Origin: Carnobacterium pleistocenium FTR1
GTDB taxonomy: Bacteria; Bacillota; Bacilli; Lactobacillales; Carnobacteriaceae
NCBI RefSeq assembly: GCF_000744285.1
Contig: NZ_JQLQ01000002.1
Span: 682,001-746,000 of the forward strand
Direction of reading: 5' to 3'
DNA: 64,000 nucleotides
In this document: one piece after another, positions 57,119 to 64,000 of the stretch
Numbering within the stretch: the first letter of the stretch is position 1
Layout: every line of letters begins with the position of its first letter
Notes under the pieces: model-generated
What the model was told of the DNA's origin: nothing
Databases searched by the model: none
Seen by the model: the letters and a program-made list of their open reading frames with translations, nothing else
Translations under genes and position numbers: made by a program

Positions 57119-57499
57119 ATGGCAAAAAAAATGTTGCATACTTGTGTTCGAGTGAAAGATTTAGAAAAATCAATGGAATTTTATACAACGATACTAGGTT
57201 TTAAAGAAGCTCGTCGTTTAGACTTTCCGGAGTTTAAATTCACCCTAGTTTATCTTGCTTTAGATAATGACGACTACGAATTAGAATTAACATATAATTA
57301 TGATCAAGAAGAAGCCTATACACTTGGTAATGGTTATGGTCATGTTGCTATTGGTGTAGATGATTTAAATGCAACTCAAAAAGAGTATAAAGCTAGTGGC
57401 TATGAAGTTACAGATGTAAAAGTTCTTCCAAATGGTGCAGCTACTTATTTTTTTGTAACTGATCCAGATGGTTATAAAATCGAAGTTATTCAAAATTAA
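57119..57499 (+). CDS. gloA: Lactoylglutathione lyase (glyoxalase I)
   Basis: A 126-residue VOC-fold enzyme that isomerises the hemithioacetal of methylglyoxal and glutathione. All four metal ligands are in expected places: His8 (LHTCVRVKDLEKS), Glu in DYELELTYN near 55, His in GYGHVAIGVDD near 76, and Glu in YKIEVIQN at the C-terminus. With the glutathione reductase at 32.9 kb this fits a glutathione-based detoxification route. It has its own GAAAGGATG region and a strong terminator follows. Confidence 0.9.
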   Translation: MAKKMLHTCVRVKDLEKSMEFYTTILGFKEARRLDFPEFKFTLVYLALDNDDYELELTYNYDQEEAYTLGNGYGHVAIGVDDLNATQKEYKASGYEVTDVKVLPNGAATYFFVTDPDGYKIEVIQN

Positions 57500-57517
57500 G
57501 ATAACTTTTTTACTTTA

Positions 57518-57562
57518 GGTTTTAGGCGGTACATGGTTTCTTGAAAATCCGGCCAGTCTTAA
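57518..57562 (+). repeat. Possible fragment of the dispersed repeat
   Basis: TTTTAGGCGGTACATGGTTT followed by CTTG resembles the TTTTAGGC...GGTGCCATGGTTTCACAAG portion of copy C, with an internal deletion. Too short to be sure. Confidence 0.35.
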
Positions 57563-57600
57563 ATAAATTGCATGCAGTTAGTCTGGTAACACCAAAAACT

Positions 57601-57656
57601 TTAGATTAAAAAACGGTTTTCAGACAATATTGTCTAAAAACCGTTTTTTAATCTAT
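57601..57656. terminator. Bidirectional terminator after gloA
   Basis: Very long stem: TTAGATTAAAAAACGGTTTT and AGACAATATTGTCT inside, closed by AAAACCGTTTTTTAATCTA. The two converging genes end against it. Confidence 0.93.
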
Positions 57657-57665
57657 TTTTTACTT

Positions 57666-58085
57666 TTATTCTTTTAAACCAAAGCGTTCAATTAGATTGT
57701 ATAGATTTTCTTTATGCCAAGGTAAATCAGCGACTTCTTTAGGTACTTTGTATTTTTTAAGACGGTCATCGTCAGCGGTAGCATTTTTGTATTGGATCAT
57801 TAAGGAATAATGATTAAGTTGTTTTTTGAAATAAATTGATTTAACTTCTAGTAACGGGACTTGAGCATAGTCACCTTCGACAAGGGCTAGAGAATCTTGG
57901 ACAATTGGCAAAATAACGAATTCTCTTTCAGCAAAATTTAAGTAGATCTTTTCAGTTTCGTTTTTTCCAAACAATGTAGCATACCATTTTCGATTACGTG
58001 TTTTTCTTTCAACTAAAATAGTAGCGCCTGTTTTTGCTTCTAATCCATGGCGATCTAAATAATTTACAATAACTTCCTCTTTCAT
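57666..58085 (-). CDS. Uncharacterised PH-like/YcxB-style cytoplasmic protein
   Basis: A 139-residue soluble protein, beta-rich in the first 110 residues (ATILVERKTRNRKWYATLFG, EREFVILPIVQD) with a final helix (KENLYNLIERFG). The pattern of strands plus a C-terminal helix resembles a PH-like domain, but I cannot name a family. AGGAGG stands before the ATG. It converges on gloA. The next 760 bases upstream hold a separate structured RNA candidate and a repeat. Confidence 0.72.
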   Translation of the reverse strand: MKEEVIVNYLDRHGLEAKTGATILVERKTRNRKWYATLFGKNETEKIYLNFAEREFVILPIVQDSLALVEGDYAQVPLLEVKSIYFKKQLNHYSLMIQYKNATADDDRLKKYKVPKEVADLPWHKENLYNLIERFGLKE

Positions 58086-58243
58086 AAAAAGGCCTCCTTA
58101 AAATAAAGTCTTGCCTAATATAGAGAAGAAACTCCTCTATTGAATCAACCCCATTATAGAACAGCTAAATAGTTAGTACCAATGATAAGCATGGAAAATA
58201 AAAAATGGTTTATGCATAATGACAAAAAAGAAAAGGAATCTTC

Positions 58244-58281
58244 TTGTGTTTAACGAATATACATGTTAAAGTATATACATG
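58244..58281 (+). promoter_or_regulatory. Promoter region with direct repeats for the RNA candidate
   Basis: Possible -35 TTGTGT (58244) or TTAACG (58250) with -10 TAAAGT (58267) or TATACA (58274). The nine-base sequence ATATACATG occurs twice (58257-58265 and 58273-58281), 16 bases apart, which looks like a regulator site over the promoter. Confidence 0.5.
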
Positions 58282-58282
58282 C

Positions 58283-58486
58283 GATGAGTTGACCTCCAAC
58301 CAGGTGACTTCGGTCATTTCGCTGCGGCGACAAGTGGTTGGAACTTTAGACAAGACACGACTGTACTTAGGTACGACTGCAAGATGCAGGTGTTTGGACC
58401 CCTCTGTTTTGTGGAATTCATGGGACCTATTTATGTAAATAAATATTGTCGGAAAAAACACTGATTTTATCAGTGTTTTTTTTTTA
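58283..58486 (+). ncRNA. Unidentified structured RNA candidate, about 200 nt
   Basis: No credible ORF. Stem CCAACCA/TGGTTGG (58296-58302 with 58335-58341) encloses two hairpins, TGAC-TTCG-GTCA and TCGC-TGCG-GCGA. A second stem CAAGACAC/GTGTTTGG (58351-58358 with 58390-58397) encloses GTAC-TTAG-GTAC and CTGCA-AGA-TGCAG. Both are three-way junctions capped by stable loops. A single-stranded region follows, and then a strong terminator (AAAAAACACTGA/TCAGTGTTTTTT). The unit lies alone between genes and I cannot match it to 6S, SRP, RNase P, tmRNA, T-box or a riboswitch that I know. Confidence 0.6.
58453..58486 (+). terminator. Terminator of the RNA candidate
   Basis: AACACTGA/TCAGTGTT stem with TTTTA loop, followed by T9. 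Confidence 0.9.
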
Positions 58487-58507
58487 CAAAAAAATAAATA
58501 AAAGGGC

Positions 58508-58758
58508 TATATAATTTTTAGTGTGGATAAATAAATGAGTTAAATGACTCACCCAAAATTTTTGGAGGAATAGAGTTACTTGTAGCTATACACAGGATTC
58601 AATGAGAATTATAAACCGTTAACGCTTCAGCGTTTACAGTTTATTTGAAGCTTGAAAGTCGGTAAGTCTAAAGGCTTACCGACTTTCAAGCTTCACAAGC
58701 AAACACGCCTATTCCAGAAGGGATTTTATTTTAAAGCATCCACACTATTTGACTTAGA
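58508..58758 (+). repeat. Dispersed structured repeat, copy G (full length)
   Basis: The best-folded copy. Ends TAGTGTGGAT and ATCCACACTA pair perfectly; hairpin 1 is ATAAACCGTTAACGC-TTCA-GCGTTTACAGTTTAT; hairpin 2 has a perfect 20-base stem (GAAGCTTGAAAGTCGGTAAG with CTTACCGACTTTCAAGCTTC); the outer arms GGAATAGAGTTACTTGTA and CACAAGCAAACACGCCTATTCC also pair. It lies between the RNA candidate and the phosphodiesterase gene. Confidence 0.88.
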
Positions 58759-58846
58759 GCCAATAAAATCAGTTACCTGAAATGACAGAAATACTCTTTT
58801 TCAAAAGTAAACTTATGAGATAATAAATAGAAAAGGAGAAAAATGA

Positions 58847-60124
58847 ATGAAGAAAAAGCGCTTATATATGATTTCTTTAGATGCTTTTGGAGCAAAAGAT
58901 TTGGCGTATGCTCGTACCTTACCAACATTTAAATATTTGTTGGATCGCAGTGCTTTAGTAGAAAAAGTGGAAACGGTCTATCCATCTTTGACCTATATAG
59001 CTCATACTTCTATTGTAACGGGAGTACACCCTAAGAAACACGGTATTACGAATAATACATATCTACAACCCGAAAGAAAATCACCTGATTGGCACTGGTA
59101 TGCAAAAGATATCCAAGTTCCCACTCTTTTTGATGTCGCTCATGAAGCAGGATACACGATTGCTTCTTTCCTGTGGCCTGTGATGGGTCGAAACAAAGCA
59201 ATCACTTACAATTTTACGGAGATTTTTGCTAATCGACCTTGGCAATCACAGGCACTCATTTCATTATGGGCCTCCTCACCAAAATTTGTGTTTGATTTAG
59301 AACGTAAATTCGGCAAAATCCGTAAAGGAATCAACCAACCGGAACTAGACCATTTCTTAACTGCTGGAATTGTTGATACGATCCATACTAAAAATCCTGA
59401 TTTAATGGCAATCCATTTAGTTGATCTAGACAGCACGAGACATCAATTTGGTGTAGATACTAAAGAGTCAAGGGTAGCCATTGAACGAATGGATGAACAC
59501 TTAAAGCAAATTATCACTGCTATGAAAGAAAAAGGAATCTTTGAAGAGACCGTACTAGCAGTATTTGGGGATCATTATCAACTAGATGCCCACACAGTTG
59601 TGAGGTTGAATCAACTATTTAAAATGCAAGGCTGGTTAAAAGAAGGCAAAGACGGACTGATCCAAGAATGGGATGTATTGGCTAAAGGAGCAGATGGTTC
59701 ATGCTACATCTATACAAAATCCGGAATAAACTTGGCTGATGTACAAAAGCTTTTAGAAAAGCATCCAGAACAAATTGAGACTATTTACACGCAAGCAGAA
59801 GCAGCTGAACTAGGTGCAAATGATACCTGTAGTTTTTTAGTGGAAGCTAAGCGAGGCTATTACTTTATCAGTGGCAGCGATGGCCCCTTTTTAGAAAAAA
59901 TTAATTTGGACGGCAAGACCGCATTTCATAAAGGTACACATGGTTATAGTCCTAAAAAAGATCATTATGAAACGACTCTCTTTATTTCAGGTCCTGGGAT
60001 CGATTCAGCTGCCGTTTTACCGGCTGCTCGATTGATCGATGAAGGGCCAACATTCTTACATGCGATTGGGCTAAAATTTCCCGATGTGGTTGATGGAAAA
60101 GTTTTAAATACTTTATTTAAGTAA
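58847..60124 (+). CDS. Alkaline phosphatase superfamily phosphodiesterase (NPP type)
   Basis: A 425-residue metal-dependent phosphodiesterase/pyrophosphatase. MISLDAFGAKD near residue 8 (metal Asp), nucleophile region PSLTYIAHTSIVTGVHPKKH near 46-65, LVDLDSTRHQFG near 193 (metal Asp/His), VFGDHYQ near 240 and KGTHGYSP (His) near 365 are all intact. No signal peptide, so it is cytoplasmic, unlike many relatives. It lies 13 bases before an MFS exporter gene, so a nucleotide- or lipid-headgroup-derived product might be exported (inference). Confidence 0.9.
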   Translation: MKKKRLYMISLDAFGAKDLAYARTLPTFKYLLDRSALVEKVETVYPSLTYIAHTSIVTGVHPKKHGITNNTYLQPERKSPDWHWYAKDIQVPTLFDVAHEAGYTIASFLWPVMGRNKAITYNFTEIFANRPWQSQALISLWASSPKFVFDLERKFGKIRKGINQPELDHFLTAGIVDTIHTKNPDLMAIHLVDLDSTRHQFGVDTKESRVAIERMDEHLKQIITAMKEKGIFEETVLAVFGDHYQLDAHTVVRLNQLFKMQGWLKEGKDGLIQEWDVLAKGADGSCYIYTKSGINLADVQKLLEKHPEQIETIYTQAEAAELGANDTCSFLVEAKRGYYFISGSDGPFLEKINLDGKTAFHKGTHGYSPKKDHYETTLFISGPGIDSAAVLPAARLIDEGPTFLHAIGLKFPDVVDGKVLNTLFK

Positions 60125-60137
60125 AGGGGTGTCAATA

Positions 60138-61409
60138 GTGGCTATACAAAAGGAACAATTTAAGTATACATTACCTGAAAAAAGTTGGATTTTACAAGAT
60201 TGGGCTAACTCAGCCTACTCGATCATGATAACGACAGCTGTTTTTCCTTTATTTTTCAAGGCAGTTTCTGAAGGTGCAGGTGTTAGTGCCGTAAACTCAA
60301 CAGCTTATTTAGGGTATGCGAATGCAATTGGAACATTGGTTGTTTCATTATTGGCTCCTATTTTAGGAGCGGTTGCTGATTATAAAGGCTACCGCAACCC
60401 AATGTTTACTTTAGCAACGGGACTTGGAATCATTGCCACACTTAGTTTTGCATTTATTCCAGATGAAAATTGGTTATTACTGTTGATTATTTACGCAGTC
60501 TCTTCAATTGGCTACGGCGCAGCAAATATCTTTTATGATGCTTCACTAGTCGATTCTACCACCTTAGATCGAATGGATCGTATATCCAGTGCCGGTTATG
60601 GCTGGGGATATATAGGCAGTTCAATTCCGTTTGTTATTTTTATTTTTTTTCAATTAACCGGTATTCTTCCTATTTCGCAAAGTGCCTTAATTAAAGGTGG
60701 ATTTGTAGCAACGGCTTTATGGTGGTTGGTTTTTAGCATTCCATACTGGAAAAATGTCGAACAAAAAACGTATATTGAAAGACAATCGCATGTTGTTAAA
60801 CGTAGTTTTTCCAGGTTATGGGAAACAATTAAGAATGTTCGTCAATACCGTAATGTCTTTTTATTTTTGATTGCCTATTTCTTTTACATTGATGGCGTAG
60901 GTACCATTTTTCAAATGGCGACCGCTATTGGATCAGATATTGGACTTGTTGCTAACGATTTAATCGTAGTGATGATGGTGAGCCAGTTTGTAGCTTTTCC
61001 CTTCTCAATTTTATATGGGATTTTAGCTGGCCGATTTGGCAACAAAAAAATGATTTATGTTGGAATCGTTACGTATACCTTTATTTGTATCTATGCACTC
61101 ACGTTAGATTCATTGCTGACCTTCATTATATTGGCTGTTCTTGTTGGAACAGCCCAAGGCGGAGTACAAGCGCTTAGCCGTTCGCTATTTGGACAATTGA
61201 TCCCGAAGAAACATGCAAATGAATTTTTTGGTTTCTATAATATTTTCGGGAAATTTGCAGCTGTTATTGGACCTCTCTTAGTCGGGATTATTTCTCAAAT
61301 AACCGGGAATTCTTTAAATGGCGTATTTGCTTTGATTATCCTCTTTATTATAGGTGGATCGGTCCTGTATTTTGTTGAAGAACCAACTCTTGAAAACAAA
61401 TTGAATTAA
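60138..61409 (+). CDS. MFS transporter, UMF1/Atg22 type
   Basis: A 423-residue transporter with 12 membrane helices. The N-terminal SWILQDWANSAYSIMITTAVFP region and the two-block layout fit the UMF1 (Atg22-like) family. Helices around residue 260 and 320 carry GNKKMIYVG and VQALSRSLFGQLIPKKH. A GTG at 60129 overlaps the AAGGGG site, so I chose the GTG at 60138, spaced 8 bases. Directly follows the phosphodiesterase and ends at a terminator. Substrate unknown. Confidence 0.88.
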   Translation: MAIQKEQFKYTLPEKSWILQDWANSAYSIMITTAVFPLFFKAVSEGAGVSAVNSTAYLGYANAIGTLVVSLLAPILGAVADYKGYRNPMFTLATGLGIIATLSFAFIPDENWLLLLIIYAVSSIGYGAANIFYDASLVDSTTLDRMDRISSAGYGWGYIGSSIPFVIFIFFQLTGILPISQSALIKGGFVATALWWLVFSIPYWKNVEQKTYIERQSHVVKRSFSRLWETIKNVRQYRNVFLFLIAYFFYIDGVGTIFQMATAIGSDIGLVANDLIVVMMVSQFVAFPFSILYGILAGRFGNKKMIYVGIVTYTFICIYALTLDSLLTFIILAVLVGTAQGGVQALSRSLFGQLIPKKHANEFFGFYNIFGKFAAVIGPLLVGIISQITGNSLNGVFALIILFIIGGSVLYFVEEPTLENKLN

Positions 61410-61418
61410 ACCATAGGG

Positions 61419-61457
61419 ACATGGACAGCTAAAGCAGCTGGATATGTTTCTTTTTTT
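61419..61457 (+). terminator. Terminator of the phosphodiesterase-MFS operon
   Basis: ACATGGACAGCT and AGCTGGATATGT pair around AAAGC, followed by TTCTTTTTTT. Confidence 0.75.
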
Positions 61458-61537
61458 ACTGTTGCACTCCTACAATGATTGCAGTATGATGAGAAAAATA
61501 GCTATTAAGTGTGTAGAAGCGGAAAGCAGGAACGAAT

Positions 61538-62473
61538 ATGAATAGTATTGATATGCATTGTGATGTCCTTTATAAGATGCAAAAAAGCCAAGGAACGTTG
61601 AATTTTAAAGATTCTGACCAGCTAGATGTAAATCTTGAACGATTGAAGCAAGGAAAAGTAAAAGTCCAAGCTTTTGCTATTTTTATCGAGCCAGAGCTTC
61701 TTTCTGACAAACAATTTGCAGCTGTTCTAGAACAAATCGACTATTATCAAAAGGATGTTCTTGGTAAAAATCCTGAAATGAAACAAATAAAAAAATGGAC
61801 AGAGATCAAAGATTTAAAAGAAGGCGAGATAGGATCATTCTTAACGTTAGAAGGCGTCTCTTCTATTGGGAATGATCTAAACAAGTTAGAGTACTTATTA
61901 GATGCAGGCGTATTGTCAGTAGGTCTAACGTGGAATCCAGCCAACCTTGCAGCAGATGGAATTGGAGAACCAAGAGGTGGGGGATTAACGGATTTTGGAT
62001 TTGAAATTGTCAAACGATTAAATGAACGCAAAGTTTTTACAGATGTTTCTCACTTAAGTGTTCAAGGTTTTTGGGATGTCATGAAATGCGCGAGCTACCC
62101 CATTGCTACTCATTCAAATGTTCTTTCTCTTTGTAGCCATGTTCGAAATTTAAATGACAAGCAGATCAAGGCGATGATTGAACGTGATGCTATGATCCAT
62201 GTCATCTTTAACCCAACATTTACAGTTGAAGAAGGACAGGATAAAAAGGTGACTATAACTGATTTGATTCCTCATGTTGAACGGTTAGTTGAGTTGAATG
62301 CTGTGCGAACAATTGGATTTGGATCTGATTTTGATGGGATCAGTACACATATTGAAGGGTTGTCACATACTGGAGAAACGCAAAATTTTATCCAAGCTTT
62401 ACTCGAGAAATTTACCGTAAAAGAAGTTGAAGGCTTTGCTTTTCAAAATTTCATGAATCATTTGCCACAATAA
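61538..62473 (+). CDS. Membrane dipeptidase family (M19) peptidase
   Basis: A 311-residue zinc dipeptidase of the amidohydrolase-like TIM barrel. SIDMHCDVLYK at the N-terminus (metal His and Asp), TLEGV (metal Glu) near 105, the LTWNPANLAADG region near 130, HLSVQGFWD and ATHSNVLSLCSHVRN near 180-205 (metal His pair), and IGFGSDFDG near 265. Bacterial relatives cut short dipeptides, including D-containing ones. A bacterial copy lacks the eukaryotic GPI signal and is cytoplasmic. It is near an OppA-type protein, fitting peptide use. Confidence 0.9.
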   Translation: MNSIDMHCDVLYKMQKSQGTLNFKDSDQLDVNLERLKQGKVKVQAFAIFIEPELLSDKQFAAVLEQIDYYQKDVLGKNPEMKQIKKWTEIKDLKEGEIGSFLTLEGVSSIGNDLNKLEYLLDAGVLSVGLTWNPANLAADGIGEPRGGGLTDFGFEIVKRLNERKVFTDVSHLSVQGFWDVMKCASYPIATHSNVLSLCSHVRNLNDKQIKAMIERDAMIHVIFNPTFTVEEGQDKKVTITDLIPHVERLVELNAVRTIGFGSDFDGISTHIEGLSHTGETQNFIQALLEKFTVKEVEGFAFQNFMNHLPQ

Positions 62474-62605
62474 AAGAAACTGGTACACAAGTCCAAGCCA
62501 TTTTTGCTTATCCACCTACAGATTCTAAAGGTATTTCTAAAAGTAGCTTTTCCAGAAGGAAGTTTCTTTTGAAAAACTTTAGTAAACAATTAATAGATAT
62601 AGAAC

Positions 62606-62648
62606 AAAAAGGGTCTGCTCATCAAGAAAATGATGAGCAGACCCTTTT
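62606..62648. terminator. Bidirectional terminator between dipeptidase and OppA genes
   Basis: Perfect arms AAAAGGGTCTGCTCATCA and TGATGAGCAGACCCTTTT around AGAAAA. Confidence 0.93.
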
Positions 62649-62678
62649 CGCTATTCTCAAATGGCTGTTCAAGCCTCG

Positions 62679-64000
62679 TTATTCAAGAATATAAGCATCT
62701 TTATAACTGTATCTAGCTCCAACTGAATTGATGCTGATATTCTTAATTTTTGGATTGCGCAACATGGCTTCTCCTTTTTGGTACAACGGAATAATGGCAG
62801 CTTCTTCGACTGCAATTTGATGAGCTGCTAACATATCGTTCCAACGCAAGGGAGCATCATTTGCGTGAATTCCTTTTGCATCATCAATTAATTGATCTAC
62901 TTCACTATTAGAATAGCCTCCATTATTATAAGAAGAGGTACTGTACAGAACATCTAGCATGATGATTGGGTCCGATACATATCCGCTCCAACCAGAAGAA
63001 ATCAAATCAAAATCACCTAGTGCAGCTTTACTTAAACGTGCACTGAATGGGACATTCAACAAGTTGATTTTCACACCGGTTAGATTATTTTGTATTTCTC
63101 CTTGTAGATATTCCATTACGCGTTTACTTGTTTCATCGTCATCACCAAGCAATTCAAGTTCAATCGTATCTACCCCAAGTTCAGCTTTAGCTTCTGCTAA
63201 TAATTTCTTGGATTCTGGCAAATCATACGTATAAAATTCGCCAGCTTCTTCAGCAAATTCTGTATCAGATTCAGGATTTTTAACAAAGTGATCTGGAACC
63301 AATCCAGTGATTGGTAAAGAACCATTATTCAAAATGACAGAAGTTAATTCTTCACGATTAATAGCTAAGGCAAGAGCTTTTCTAAACGATTCATTTTTCA
63401 AATAAGGATTATCTGTTTGGTTTACCTCTAAGTAATTAGTTCTTGAAAAATATTCTACTGTGTAACTAGGATCATCTTGGAATTGTTTGGCGTATTCACC
63501 AGATAATAAGGCATTGTCTATAGTGCCTTTCTCGAATAAGTTTACGCCAGTCGCAACTTCTTTGATGACTTGATTCGTAATCTTGGTTAACTGAACGTTT
63601 TCAGCATCCCAATAAGTAGGATTTTTTTCGTAATTCCACTTTTCATCTACTCCACTACTCCAATCAGTCAATACGAAAGGACCATTTGAAAGAGTCGTTT
63701 CAACGCTAGTTCCATATTGATCACCAGCCTCAGTTACAAAAGCCTCATTTTGTGGAAAGAATGAAACAAATGACATAAGAGCAGGGAAGTAAGCAATCGG
63801 TGTTTCAAGTGTAACTTCTAAAGTTGTATCATCCAAAGCGCTGACACCGAGTTCCTCAATTGGCAGCTCTTTTGCCATAATGTCAGCAGCATTTTTTATA
63901 TTTTCAAATAAATAGGCATAAGCTGCTCCAGAAGTGGGATCAACATTTTTACGCCATGAAAATACAAAATCATGTGCGGTAACCGGATCGCCGTTTGACC
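62679..64000 (-). CDS. Peptide ABC transporter substrate-binding protein (OppA type), 5' end outside the window
   Basis: C-terminal 440 residues of an oligopeptide-binding protein. The frame stays open to the right edge of the window and the extra codons read NGDPVTAHDFVFSWRKNVDP, the OppA N-lobe signature, so the protein continues beyond the window. Further family features are ENIKNAADIMAKEL and the NREELTSVILNNG helix. An in-frame ATG at 63878 is internal and is not the start. The lipobox that should anchor it is not visible. It ends at a bidirectional terminator. Confidence 0.92.
   Translation of the reverse strand, partial: SNGDPVTAHDFVFSWRKNVDPTSGAAYAYLFENIKNAADIMAKELPIEELGVSALDDTTLEVTLETPIAYFPALMSFVSFFPQNEAFVTEAGDQYGTSVETTLSNGPFVLTDWSSGVDEKWNYEKNPTYWDAENVQLTKITNQVIKEVATGVNLFEKGTIDNALLSGEYAKQFQDDPSYTVEYFSRTNYLEVNQTDNPYLKNESFRKALALAINREELTSVILNNGSLPITGLVPDHFVKNPESDTEFAEEAGEFYTYDLPESKKLLAEAKAELGVDTIELELLGDDDETSKRVMEYLQGEIQNNLTGVKINLLNVPFSARLSKAALGDFDLISSGWSGYVSDPIIMLDVLYSTSSYNNGGYSNSEVDQLIDDAKGIHANDAPLRWNDMLAAHQIAVEEAAIIPLYQKGEAMLRNPKIKNISINSVGARYSYKDAYILE

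Noticed and set aside
58210-58461. ORFs on both strands over the RNA candidate
   Set aside because: Neither has a ribosome site or protein-like composition, and the plus strand contains stable stem-loops and a terminator instead.
62480-62575. Region after the dipeptidase with TTTTCCAGAAGGAAGTTTC, similar to the 3' end of the dispersed repeat
   Set aside because: Only about 30 bases resemble the family and no paired arm is left; could be chance.

Overview
The window looks like chromosomal DNA from a low-GC, non-sporulating Lactobacillales bacterium, most likely Carnobacterium or a close relative (inference from gene content and order, not from a search). Supporting signs are a maltose-phosphorylase operon laid out like enterococcal malT/malP/malB/malM/malR, the tsaB-rimI-tsaD / ABC-F / rex / CPBP protease / groESL order, a pneumococcus-like phosphocholine (lic) locus, strong AGGAGG ribosome sites and abundant bidirectional U-rich terminators. 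No rRNA, CRISPR array, intact phage or intact insertion sequence was seen.

Layout. 0.3-3 kb: a double SRPBCC protein, then a minus-strand pair of a STAS-like small protein and an atypical KAS III enzyme. 3.4-11.3 kb: maltose uptake by a PTS permease with a linked nuclease-fold protein, divergent from maltose phosphorylase, beta-phosphoglucomutase, mutarotase and a LacI-type regulator, with operator-like palindromes in both promoters. 11.5-16.6 kb: flavin oxidoreductase/HxlR pair, lipoprotein, ndk, gpmA and an SDR. 16.8-21 kb: a CsbB-GtrA-YfhO type membrane glycosylation operon. 21.2-23.2 kb: MgtC-like protein and split chromate transporter. 23.4-27.1 kb: licD, licA, licC and licB-like genes. 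27.2-36.8 kb: guanine-deaminase-like protein, two glycosyltransferases, a purine permease, glutathione reductase, and a second purine permease behind a guanine-class riboswitch. 37.5-48.5 kb: housekeeping block (tsaB, rimI, tsaD, ABC-F, rex, groESL with CIRCE). 48.6-54.4 kb: accessory region with small unknown proteins, decayed reading frames, tRNA-Leu(GAG), a broken tyrosine integrase and a surface-protein/sortase pair. 55-64 kb: AEC transporter, GNAT, two VOC proteins, a phosphodiesterase, MFS exporter, membrane dipeptidase and a truncated OppA-type protein.

The most unusual signals are non-coding. A dispersed intergenic repeat of about 250 bp occurs in at least seven copies (full, internally deleted, and one long form). 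Its copies differ in sequence but keep base pairing through compensatory changes in at least three stems, so the fold is what is conserved. Separately, a solitary 200-nt transcription unit near 58.3 kb is predicted to form two three-way junctions ending in a strong terminator, and I could not match it to a known RNA. Among proteins, the KAS III-like enzyme lacking the catalytic His and Asn, and the sortase whose neighbouring substrate carries LLQTD instead of LPxTG, deserve a second look.
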